Source: Sphingomonas kyeonggiensis (GTDB lineage: Bacteria; Pseudomonadota; Alphaproteobacteria; Sphingomonadales; Sphingomonadaceae). Taken from it: 64,000 nt of DNA. The notes beneath the pieces are model-generated. The model worked only from the letters and a program-made list of their open reading frames with translations. It had not been told where the DNA came from and searched no databases. Every line of letters begins with the position of its first letter. The first letter of the stretch is position 1. The DNA is taken from the NCBI RefSeq assembly GCF_014196745.1, contig NZ_JACIEH010000003.1:310001-374000 (forward strand). The letters are read 5' to 3'. The position numbers and the translations under genes are program-made. This document shows, in pieces, positions 7,413 to 13,939 of the stretch.

Positions 7413-8096
7413 TCAGAGGAAGTCCGGCGCATCAGGGACGCCAAGTCCGAGCGTGTGGGCTGCCTGCACCGCAGCGCTGTGCAGCGTCTCCACATGCTGG
7501 CGAAGCGCGCGAGAGCGATCGAACGCCCGCTCGTCGTCGAGCCGCTGCTGGTGCCTGGCGACCGCTTCGGCCAGCGATCTGAATTCCTCGATCTCAGCCG
7601 GCGCCGTGGCTCGGTAATCCTCGAGCGTGCGGCGTGCCTCGGCTTGCTTGGCGCGCCGCGCCGCTTCCACGGCGTGGTCAGCCGCCACCTGCAGCTTCCG
7701 CAGATAGCCGCGCAGGTGACAGGCCTCGACGATCAGGCCGGCCTCTGCCTCGACCATCATGCCGAGCGGCGAGAGGTTCAGAATGCCGAGCGCATGCCAG
7801 TTCGAACCGGTGCGCCGGAACATCTTGGCGAACGCTTCCTCGCGCTCCTCAGCGGTCGGGGAGCGAAGTTCGCCGGGCGCACGGTTCAGGTACTGGCCGA
7901 TGGTCTCCAGGCGCCGCTCAGCGCCACGTTGCCCGCGTTCGCCGTCGTAGCGCATGGTGCCGGTCAGGAGGGGCCAATCGGGGCACTTCGTCGCGTCCGG
8001 CCAATACTGGGCAGGGTCGAGAAGCTGGGTGCGATCGATCTTGCTGGTGGGGGCCTTGCCGGCGTCCGGGCCAACGGGGATGTGCTGCTGGTACAT
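7413..8096 (-). CDS. Hypothetical phage-type protein, 227 aa, upstream of tape measure
   Basis: Function not recognised. The N-terminus is acidic and Pro-rich, and residues ~125-200 are strongly helical and Ala/Arg/Glu-rich (VEAARRAKQAEARRTLEDY), probably a coiled coil. It stands second in the leftward operon, just before the tape-measure gene, where tailed phages often encode tail-assembly or chaperone-like proteins. That role is positional inference only. It starts 6 bases after the preceding stop. Confidence 0.7.
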   Translation of the reverse strand: MYQQHIPVGPDAGKAPTSKIDRTQLLDPAQYWPDATKCPDWPLLTGTMRYDGERGQRGAERRLETIGQYLNRAPGELRSPTAEEREEAFAKMFRRTGSNWHALGILNLSPLGMMVEAEAGLIVEACHLRGYLRKLQVAADHAVEAARRAKQAEARRTLEDYRATAPAEIEEFRSLAEAVARHQQRLDDERAFDRSRALRQHVETLHSAAVQAAHTLGLGVPDAPDFL

Positions 8097-8102
8097 TGCT
8101 GG

Positions 8103-8468
8103 TTACTCCCCAGCCGGCGCGAGAAAGCCGTGATCTGCGGACAGCGCGAGGGGTTTGCGCTCCGCGGGCCCCCCGTTCGTGCGCAGCTCGGGTTCGTCAC
8201 CCGGGGGCGCGAGGTAGGCGTGTCGGTCAGCAGGAAGCGCCAGAGGCCTGCGACCGTTCGTGGCCGGCATCGCTTCCTTGAGAGCGGCGTTGAATACGCC
8301 GGCAAGCTTCTCCGGTGACGTCAGCACCTCCATGTCTTGGACGAGGCCTTCGACGGCTTTGACCAGCGTGGCGAACTCCGCGCGGGTAATCGCCGGCTGG
8401 GCTTCGTTGGTGATCGCCTGCTTTGCGCGTTGTTCGCGCACAGCGATGAATTGCTGAAGGATATTCAT
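8103..8468 (-). CDS. Hypothetical protein, 121 aa, first gene of tail-type operon
   Basis: Function not recognised. The N-terminal 75 residues look helical and amphipathic (MNILQQFIAVREQRAKQAIT), and the C-terminal third is Pro/Ala-rich with a repeated phrase (PLALPADRHAYLAPPGD and PLALSADHGFLAPAGE), a short internal duplication. It opens the leftward unit that includes the tape measure. The ATG at 8468 is preceded by GGGAGC. Confidence 0.65.
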   Translation of the reverse strand: MNILQQFIAVREQRAKQAITNEAQPAITRAEFATLVKAVEGLVQDMEVLTSPEKLAGVFNAALKEAMPATNGRRPLALPADRHAYLAPPGDEPELRTNGGPAERKPLALSADHGFLAPAGE

Positions 8469-8793
8469 GGATAGCTCCCGTTGGCCGGCGCATCGGCGCC
8501 GTTGCGCTTCTCGTGGTCAGCACCCCTCGCCGTTCGGGGTCACCGGCGAGAGGTGCGTCCAGGCACCGGCAAACCGTGCCCTGACGAGATCGAGGCTAAG
8601 CTTTTGACGCAACTAAGCAACATAAAATTGCGCCGTTTAGCAATATTGTTGTTTTGTGCAGATGGGCCGCCCGATCGGCGATGGGGCCAGCTGAAATTTG
8701 GATCTGCGCGAAGATTTTGAATCTCTTGGGGATTCATGTTAGCAGATGCGTGCCAGTCTGATCCGGCGAAGGCTGGGGTAGGTCTGGCACCCT
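8469..8793. other. Intergenic region upstream of tail-type operon
   Basis: No convincing gene. An AT-richer core at about 8590-8660 holds repeated CTAAGC words (8596, 8613) and TTTAGC (8636). This may be the promoter/operator zone of the leftward operon, but I cannot assign clean -35 and -10 boxes. A 65-codon minus-strand frame here looks fortuitous. Confidence 0.35.
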
Positions 8794-9513
8794 TTATCTA
8801 ATAATGCCCATGCCTCGCGGGTCTGCAACGTTGGTGATCCGCCGACTGCACGGCTTCAATTCTTCGTACATCGAATCGTACCCCAAAGCCGTTCTGCTGG
8901 CGATTGGCCGCTCCATGCGGAGCAACGCGTAGGCGCAGAAATCTGCTAGCTGAATGAAGAATGAGGCCTTGGAATCCTTAAATATTGGATCTTCGACGCA
9001 GTTCGATAGTGGGATGCTCTTCATCGCCTTGTTCGTCCCTAGCCAACTTCCAAATCGGCTTGGGATAGGATTGTGAACACGCATCCGCCGGATGCGACGG
9101 GTCATTTCCGCTTCTTCGCCTTGATCGAAGAACAGTAAAACGTTTTCTCTTTTCGCCTGCGCCGTGCGGTTCAGTCGGTTCATAAGCCGCTCGAAAGCAT
9201 ACTGCTCATTCGTATTGCAGCTGCTCATGACATTGAAACGCTTGCTGTCCGCGATGAACCGGAGCACCTTACGGAAAATTTCGGCTCTTTCTGGCTTCAG
9301 AATCGGATGGTCAGCAATCTGGCCCTTGCCGGCGGCAAACTTCCAAGCGTGAAGCTCTTGGGCGATATAAATCCCATGCTCATCGCGGAGTTGCCGGCGA
9401 AAATCTTTCACCTTGTCGAAGGTGTCGGCCCACCGTTCGCCCTTAATAATGAGGGCGGTGTAGATGTAGAATTTACCGTCGTCTTTCGACTCATCGATGT
9501 AGGCGAACCACAT
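8794..9513 (-). CDS. DUF3800 domain protein, 239 aa
   Basis: The protein has the hallmarks of DUF3800: FAYIDESKDDG at residues 3-13, an internal acidic strand LLFFDQGEEAE, and near the C-terminus FIQLADFCAYALLR. The conserved acidic residues suggest a metal-dependent nuclease-like fold. Members are common in mobile elements and defence-rich islands, but no activity is established that I can name. No ribosome-binding site precedes the ATG at 9513. A weak promoter (TTGACT, 16 bases, GATGTT) would start the transcript near the ATG, so it may be leaderless. It is a single gene between the replication and tail modules. Confidence 0.8.
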   Translation of the reverse strand: MWFAYIDESKDDGKFYIYTALIIKGERWADTFDKVKDFRRQLRDEHGIYIAQELHAWKFAAGKGQIADHPILKPERAEIFRKVLRFIADSKRFNVMSSCNTNEQYAFERLMNRLNRTAQAKRENVLLFFDQGEEAEMTRRIRRMRVHNPIPSRFGSWLGTNKAMKSIPLSNCVEDPIFKDSKASFFIQLADFCAYALLRMERPIASRTALGYDSMYEELKPCSRRITNVADPRGMGIIR

Positions 9514-9686
9514 GACCGCAACATCTGAAACCGGTGCGAAGAGTCAACTAGACAAGTTTGAGCAAGCCGCAGGCGAACTTGACACGGACTATGATCACGG
9601 GCGCTTCTAGGAACTCGGTGTGGCGCCAGGGTGCGGAGTTCAAAGCGTTTACTCGTGAGCCGGTGCCGGTCGCAGTCGCCAAGTGA
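9512..9686 (+). pseudogene. Two tiny overlapping frames, possible remnant of a small gene
   Basis: A 32-codon frame starts at 9512 (its ATG shares CATG with the DUF3800 start) and reads DKFEQAAGELDTDYDHGRF before TAG at 9608-9610. A second frame starts inside it at 9591 and encodes 31 residues ending VPVAVAK. The first looks like the N-terminal part of a small helical mobile-element protein whose usual continuation is lost or frameshifted. Support is weak; these may be chance frames. Confidence 0.25.
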
Positions 9687-9752
9687 TCGTGCCCATGGGC
9701 GAGGTCGGCGTCTCCGGCCGACTCTCGCTTGGCAGGCACCGCCGCTTGGATG

Positions 9753-10295
9753 CTAACATTTACTAACAGGTGGGGTGGGCAATGAGACGTCGATCAACGC
9801 CGGTTGCCCATCCGGTCGATTGTGAGGAAGAGCGAGAACCCCTGGCCGAGCGGGGACCAGAACGTAGCTCGGTTGCGGTAGCGGGTTGAATGAACCCCCA
9901 CCGAGGCCCGAGGGCTCGCAGCGGTGTAGGTACCAGCCCCCGACCTCTTTGGCTGCCTGCTCGAGCAGCTCGGCTGCCATCTTGAAGTTGCCAGACGCTT
10001 CGCACCGTTCAAGCATCCGTTGAAGCGAGCGAAGCCGATACGTCCGGGACGCGATCGGCACGCTACGGACATCGGAGAGGAACTTGGCGCGCGCCTCTTC
10101 GAAAACCGCCCGCCATTTCTTCGCCATCCGCGCGCCGGCGCGCTTGGTCGGATCATACGCCTCGACAGCCTGGCGCGTGAGCTTGATGCCGAACTCTTTT
10201 TCGACGGAGTTGGCGACCTCTGTGGGCGTATCAAAGCACGCAAGCCCGCGGACAATGTGGCCTTGTACGTCTTTGCCGAGCTGTGAGCGAGACAT
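9753..10295 (-). CDS. DUF2280 phage protein (terminase-associated small protein), 180 aa
   Basis: The first ~120 residues match DUF2280: GHIVRGLACFDTPTEVANSV, VEAYDPTKRAGARMAKKWRA, then LRSLQRMLERCEASGNFKMA and LLEQAAKEVGGWY. In tailed phages this protein commonly lies beside the terminase genes and is thought to act like a small terminase, but no large terminase is present here. I start at 10295, where the conserved domain begins; the longer frame to 10355 would overlap the initiator gene by 26 bases. The Pro-rich C-terminal 55 residues are unlike the family and may be a local extension. Confidence 0.8.
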   Translation of the reverse strand: MSRSQLGKDVQGHIVRGLACFDTPTEVANSVEKEFGIKLTRQAVEAYDPTKRAGARMAKKWRAVFEEARAKFLSDVRSVPIASRTYRLRSLQRMLERCEASGNFKMAAELLEQAAKEVGGWYLHRCEPSGLGGGSFNPLPQPSYVLVPARPGVLALPHNRPDGQPALIDVSLPTPPVSKC

Positions 10296-10329
10296 AGCTT
10301 TCGTCAATCCTCTGTCAGGAAAATGAGGT

Positions 10330-11037
10330 TCATCGTCCCATGACGCGCGCAGCAAAGGCCCGACCTTGAGGGGTCAGGTCGGAGGCCGAAAAATCGCCGC
10401 CCGTGTTTTCAGGGTCTTTTGAGGGTGTTTTGTGCTCATTCGAGCTGCCCGTTGCCGGGCCATGGGATGGCTTACTTATAAGCGGTGACACGTCGTCAGC
10501 AGGAAGATCTTGGGAAACGATGGTTTTGCGTCGGTGCGCAGCGATCTTTGCTGACACGTCGTCAGCAGGGGTTCTCTTACCTGCTGACACGTCATCAGCA
10601 GAGACGCGCCTTCTTGCTGACACGTCGTCAGCGCTAGATTTATCCCGCACCCAGTCGCGATACTCGTTCGTCGCGGCGCGCAGGTGGTTTCGGTCGCCAC
10701 TCGTCACGAACGTCAGACGATATTCGCGCGCCATGCGCTGCTTCCATTTGCCCTCCGTCGAAACGTCAACGAGACCATGCTCCATCAGCTCAGCGATCGC
10801 GTTGCCGATTTTGCCGAAGTTCGTCGTATGCAGGCGTTCGGCAAGCTGACGCTGGCTCAGCCCGATCTTGCCATTGTTGTAGCCGTTGAACTCGCGGACG
10901 ATCTCGACCAGCACCGCGCGCGCCCATATGCTCAGATGGCGGTACGCCAGGCTGTCTATCACGACGTGGGGGATGCCAGCCCAGCCTCCCCCACGAGTGT
11001 CGGCACGGTTATCGGCCTTGGGCCTAGCCCTGGCCAT
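10330..11037 (-). CDS. Replication-initiator-like winged-helix protein, 235 aa, with internal iterons
   Basis: Residues ~22-110 form a winged-helix domain (IPHVVIDSLAYRHLSIWARA, QRQLAERLHTTNFGKIGNAI, then strands to REYRLTF), as in phage and plasmid initiators. Residues 136-186 are 11-residue repeats with core ADDVSA, and their DNA is an array of imperfect palindromes (separate entry). A winged-helix N-terminus followed by in-gene iterons matches the layout of lambda O, which binds iterons inside its own gene. ATG 11037 overlaps the upstream 68-aa frame by 14 bases; an extended frame to 11148 is less likely. That it starts replication is inference. Confidence 0.7.
   Translation of the reverse strand: MARARPKADNRADTRGGGWAGIPHVVIDSLAYRHLSIWARAVLVEIVREFNGYNNGKIGLSQRQLAERLHTTNFGKIGNAIAELMEHGLVDVSTEGKWKQRMAREYRLTFVTSGDRNHLRAATNEYRDWVRDKSSADDVSARRRVSADDVSAGKRTPADDVSAKIAAHRRKTIVSQDLPADDVSPLISKPSHGPATGSSNEHKTPSKDPENTGGDFSASDLTPQGRAFAARVMGR
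10484..10633 (-). repeat. Iteron-like array inside the initiator gene, candidate replication origin
   Basis: Four copies of TGACACGTCGTCAGCA (with one-base variants) begin at 10486, 10552, 10585 and 10618. Each sits in an imperfect palindrome GCTGAC-N5-GTCAGC. Spacing is 66, 33 and 33 bp, so all are on one 33-bp register, about three helical turns, with one degenerate unit near 10519. Protein repeats of 11 residues follow from this register. Only the repeats are seen; origin function is inferred from the lambda-O-like context. Confidence 0.7.
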
Positions 11038-11230
11038 CGTCGGCTTCGCAGCGATCGACCACAGGCCAACCCATAGCTGCGCTAAGATCCGCCGCGTATG
11101 CCCGCGCCTGCATCGCGGTTGGGAACTCCCGGTCGTGCCCCACTCCACTAGGGGGCGGGATCACAAGCACGTCGATGCCGCAACCGAAGGGCTCAGGCGC
11201 GACGAGGATTGAGGGCCACGGCCTAAACAT
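11024..11230 (-). CDS. Small hypothetical protein, 68 aa
   Basis: Function unknown. The sequence reads like a real protein (GCGIDVLVIPPPSGVGHDRE, then ARAYAADLSAAMGWPVVD), with a short beta-rich start and one helix. It is coupled on both sides: its ATG at 11230 lies in the last codons of the 31-aa frame upstream, and its end overlaps the initiator start by 14 bases. It is part of the leftward early operon. Confidence 0.55.
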   Translation of the reverse strand: MFRPWPSILVAPEPFGCGIDVLVIPPPSGVGHDREFPTAMQARAYAADLSAAMGWPVVDRCEADDGQG

Positions 11231-11318
11231 GAAGCTTCTGCCACTGCGCAGCCGGCGAAGCGGCCCCGCTGACCGATTGCTGCTCGAGAGCGGGCGGTGT
11301 ATGAGTGGTGATGTTCAT
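11223..11318 (-). CDS. Very small ORF, 31 aa, with strong ribosome-binding site
   Basis: The frame opens MNITTHTPPALEQQSVSG and ends KLHV. AGAGGAAG precedes its ATG at 11318 by 7 bases, and its TAG stop lies inside the start of the 68-aa gene (8-base overlap). The ribosome-binding site and overlaps support translation, perhaps as a leader that couples to the next gene. No function is recognised. Confidence 0.45.
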   Translation of the reverse strand: MNITTHTPPALEQQSVSGAASPAAQWQKLHV

Positions 11319-11379
11319 TGGATTGCTTCCTCTCGAACATGGCCGGGGCGCGGCTCCACCCGCTGCCTCGGCCCCCATT

Positions 11380-11583
11380 TCAGACATTGGCCGGCACGGC
11401 GTTACCGCCGTCAGTGCTGAAGGCTCGCTCGATCGCCGACTTACGATAGTAGATGCGTCGCCCCTTGCGGATCGCCGGGATCTCGCCGGATGCTGTGAGA
11501 CGATAGATGATGTTGCGGCTTACGCCGGCATATTCAGCAGCGGCTTCGGCGCCGCTGAGCAAGTCTTCTGACAGCTTTTCCAT
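11380..11583 (-). CDS. AlpA/excisionase-like helix-turn-helix protein, 67 aa
   Basis: LSGAEAAAEYAGVSRNIIYR-LTASGEIPAIRKGRRIYYRKSAI is the MerR-like winged-helix pattern of AlpA, Xis and the DNA-binding 'excisionase' family. In integrated elements such proteins direct excision or activate the early operon. It is the first gene of the leftward operon containing the initiator, and it is divergent from the regulator-integrase pair, with a perfect 20-bp palindrome between them. Either an excision factor or a transcription activator is possible. Confidence 0.8.
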   Translation of the reverse strand: MEKLSEDLLSGAEAAAEYAGVSRNIIYRLTASGEIPAIRKGRRIYYRKSAIERAFSTDGGNAVPANV

Positions 11584-11610
11584 TTTCGTGTATTCCCAAA
11601 GATTGACAGC

Positions 11611-11684
11611 GTTGAACGATATCGTTCAACTATTTGCTACGATTGTCGCCGGTTGGCGTCAAGCATTGAATGATATCGTTCAAC
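11611..11684. promoter_or_regulatory. Twin 20-bp palindromic operators in a divergent control region
   Basis: GTTGAACGATATCGTTCAAC (11611-11630) is a perfect palindrome. ATTGAATGATATCGTTCAAC (11665-11684) is a second copy with two changes in its left arm. They are 54 bp apart and flank the control region between the leftward early operon and the rightward regulator-integrase pair. The second copy abuts the ribosome-binding site of the regulator, so the protein that binds it probably controls its own synthesis. Confidence 0.75.
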
Positions 11685-11696
11685 GGAGGCACTCAA

Positions 11697-12314
11697 TTGA
11701 CCTTTTCGCTGCGGTTTTCGGAAGTTGAAGCGATATTCGCGGAGCTGCACGGGGTCGCGTCGGACAAACGCGTCGCCTTCCAAGGCCGAATCAAAGCCCT
11801 GCTGCGGCTCGGCTTGCTGCCTGGAATCATGCAAGGGCGCGGCAGAACGGCAGCCTATGGCGCTGGTGACGTCTACATGCTTGGAATCGCGTTGGAGCTG
11901 CTGCAACTCGGCCTAACGCCAGAGCGCGCAATCGGCGTCGTGAAAGATGGCATGCTACCGATTGCCAGTGGTGGTCGGCTAGCACTCTCAACGATCAATG
12001 AAAAAGACCCGCCGCTTCTCTCATTTCTGTACTTCGATCCGTCCGCACTTGAGATTCTATCGGCCCCCGACGCTCCTGACGCGGCAATCGAGTCGTTCTT
12101 TTACGGCGGAACCGGCGTCATCAAGGAGCACATTGAACACTTCGGGCTCAGCCTCTCTAGGCTCGCCCTCATCAACGTTTCCGCTGTGATAAACCGTGTC
12201 TACATCTGGCTTCGGCGGACCGGGCGGGAGCTTGCGGTCCCGTTCATCGCTGATTTGAGCGAGTGGCTCGAAAGCTATCCCGAGGATCGCGATGGCGACG
12301 ATTCGGAAGCGTAG
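11697..12314 (+). CDS. MerR-like regulator, candidate element repressor, 205 aa
   Basis: Residues ~8-75 resemble a winged helix-turn-helix (EIFAELHGV-like start, RIKALLRLGLLPGIMQGRGR, YGAGDVYMLGIALELLQLGL), as in MerR-type proteins and phage regulators. The rest is helical and unassigned. GGAGG at 11685-11689 is 7 bases before a TTG codon at 11697, in frame with the conserved part. An ATG at 11670 lies inside the operator, upstream of that site, so TTG is chosen. The gene overlaps the integrase start by 23 bases, so both are made together. Confidence 0.7.
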   Translation: MTFSLRFSEVEAIFAELHGVASDKRVAFQGRIKALLRLGLLPGIMQGRGRTAAYGAGDVYMLGIALELLQLGLTPERAIGVVKDGMLPIASGGRLALSTINEKDPPLLSFLYFDPSALEILSAPDAPDAAIESFFYGGTGVIKEHIEHFGLSLSRLALINVSAVINRVYIWLRRTGRELAVPFIADLSEWLESYPEDRDGDDSEA

Positions 12315-13425
12315 CTGGGTCGCGCCGGACGGTTCCGCAAAGTCAGCCTGGCAGGTCGATTACTCCGACGCTGCGGGCAAGCGCCGGCGCAAGCAATTCG
12401 ACCGAAAGCGAGACGCGGAGGCGTGGCTTACGCGCGCGGCGTTTGACGTGACGCAGGGCACCCATACCCCCGATTCGCAGTCGATCACGATCGCAAAGGC
12501 CGGCGACCATTGGATCGCGAGGGGCCAGCGCGAACAGCTCGAGCCAACGACACTTGCCGCTTATGGCCAGCACCTGCGCCTGCACATCGTCCCGCACTGC
12601 GGAGCGCGAAAGCTGTCGCAGCTCACCAAGCCGATGGTCGAGGGATACCGCGACCATTGGGTCGAGACGCTATCGCGCCCTATGGCAGCGCGGGTGCTGA
12701 GATCCTTCACCGCGATCGTGGCCGAAGCCCAGCGCCGCGGTCATGTCGCGCAGAACGTCGCACAGGGCGTCAGGATCGCGCGCCAGAAGCGAGACAAGCC
12801 CAAGGTTGTCATCCCTTCGAAGGCGCACCTCAAGGCGCTGCTGCGGTCCGCTCAGGCGAGTGCCGAGCCAATGGCGCTGCCGATGGTCATGCTGGCGCTC
12901 TATGCTGGTCTGCGTGCGTCCGAGCTTCGCGGGCTCGCTTGGGGTGCTGTCGATCTCAGAGCAGCGACGGTGAGCGTGAACCAGCGCGCGGACGCGGCGG
13001 GCACAATCGGCAACCCGAAGAGCGCTGCCGGCCATCGCACCGTGCCTCTGCCGCCCTCCGCGGTGAAGGCACTCAAAGCCTGGAAGCTCGCTTGCCCGCC
13101 CACAGAGGCCGGGCTGGTTTTCCCTTCAGTCGGCCGGCGCGAGGGACAGGGCGGCAAGCCGATGCCGCACCGTTACGTGGCGCTCAACATCCTCGCCCCA
13201 GTGCTGAAGGAAGCCCAGCTCGAAGGCGCCGGCTACAACCTGCACGATCTTCGCCACGCGGCGGCCTCCCTATGGATTGAGCAGCGCGTCCCGCCCAAGC
13301 GGGTTCAGGCATGGATGGGTCACAGCTCAATCCAGGTGACGTTCGACACCTATGGGCATCTTTTCGAAGCGATCGATCAGGATGCGGTTGTGGCCAGCGC
13401 GATCGAGGCTGAGTTGGCAAGCTGA
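12292..13425 (+). CDS. int: Tyrosine-recombinase integrase, 377 aa
   Basis: It integrates and excises the element at the 44-bp tRNA-Gln site. The N-terminal arm-binding region (~1-60: WQVDYSDAAGKRRRKQFDRK) and the core-binding domain (~65-160) precede the catalytic domain. The expected residues are present: R208 in AGLRASELRG, K243, H318 and R321 in LHDLRHAAAS, H344 in GHSSIQV and nucleophile Y354 in DTYGHLF. Length is normal for the P4/lambda-like family. It ends 60 bases before attR and is the outermost gene, as usual for integrases. It looks intact, so the element may still be able to move. Confidence 0.95.
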   Translation: MATIRKRSWVAPDGSAKSAWQVDYSDAAGKRRRKQFDRKRDAEAWLTRAAFDVTQGTHTPDSQSITIAKAGDHWIARGQREQLEPTTLAAYGQHLRLHIVPHCGARKLSQLTKPMVEGYRDHWVETLSRPMAARVLRSFTAIVAEAQRRGHVAQNVAQGVRIARQKRDKPKVVIPSKAHLKALLRSAQASAEPMALPMVMLALYAGLRASELRGLAWGAVDLRAATVSVNQRADAAGTIGNPKSAAGHRTVPLPPSAVKALKAWKLACPPTEAGLVFPSVGRREGQGGKPMPHRYVALNILAPVLKEAQLEGAGYNLHDLRHAAASLWIEQRVPPKRVQAWMGHSSIQVTFDTYGHLFEAIDQDAVVASAIEAELAS

Positions 13426-13485
13426 TTGGCACATGGATGGCACATGACGCCGAGAAAGCCTGTGAGCCCTAGCGTCAGAAACGTT

Positions 13486-13529
13486 CTCTGACTCCGTCAA
13501 TTGAGGTTCGAATCCTCACGGGGCATCCA
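13486..13529 (+). repeat. attR: Right attachment site, 44-bp direct repeat
   Basis: An exact copy of 1206-1249: the 3' half of tRNA-Gln from the anticodon loop through CCA, without the 5' half, so it makes no tRNA. It marks the right end of the integrated element. Confidence 0.93.
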
Positions 13530-13939
13530 ATTCTCCCTTCAGCACCGGAAGTTTGCGCGGGACGCGCCATTCGCATGCCGCTTGGCGTGTCGATCTTCCC
13601 ACGCCGCACAGAATAGATTCGCCCATGCGCAATAGTCCGCAACGACGCGCAGGGATTCGCGCATTCGAACGCGTGCCGGTGCGCACGATCTCATGGCGAG
13701 AATCCTGAACAGGGCGCGCCTGGCTGAGCGAAGTCGTGCAGTTTCGATCCCGACTATTGCTTTCGTCGTAGCCATTTCGTCGCAGGATCACCGGGCATCG
13801 TCCGGATCGCCGCTTCCGTCTCCCGGTTATCCAGCTTGATCGCAAAGGGCGGGCTCTCGCGCCGTCCAGCCCCCAACGGAGCCGCCGCTGCGCCGCGTCC
13901 GCGCCCGGCCGTCCGAACCAGTAAAGAGGGGCTTATCTC
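13530..13939. other. Intergenic region between element and autotransporter
   Basis: About 410 bases of chromosomal sequence just outside attR. Short minus-strand frames here have atypical composition, and I do not support any as a gene. The promoter of the autotransporter should lie here, but I see no clear boxes. GAGGGG at 13926-13931 is its ribosome-binding site. Confidence 0.5.

Noticed and set aside
8613..8639. CTAAGCAA-N11-GCCGTTTA, similar to the local sigma-28 promoters
   Set aside because: It points rightward into a region with no gene on that strand, and the -35 is weak; likely coincidence, although an undetected small RNA cannot be excluded.
8540..8737. 65-codon minus-strand frame between the DUF3800 gene and the tail operon
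   Set aside because: No ribosome site and low coding character; it spans the AT-rich putative control region.
13516..13845. 109-codon minus-strand frame beside attR
   Set aside because: It runs into the attachment repeat, has no ribosome site and looks like a shadow frame.
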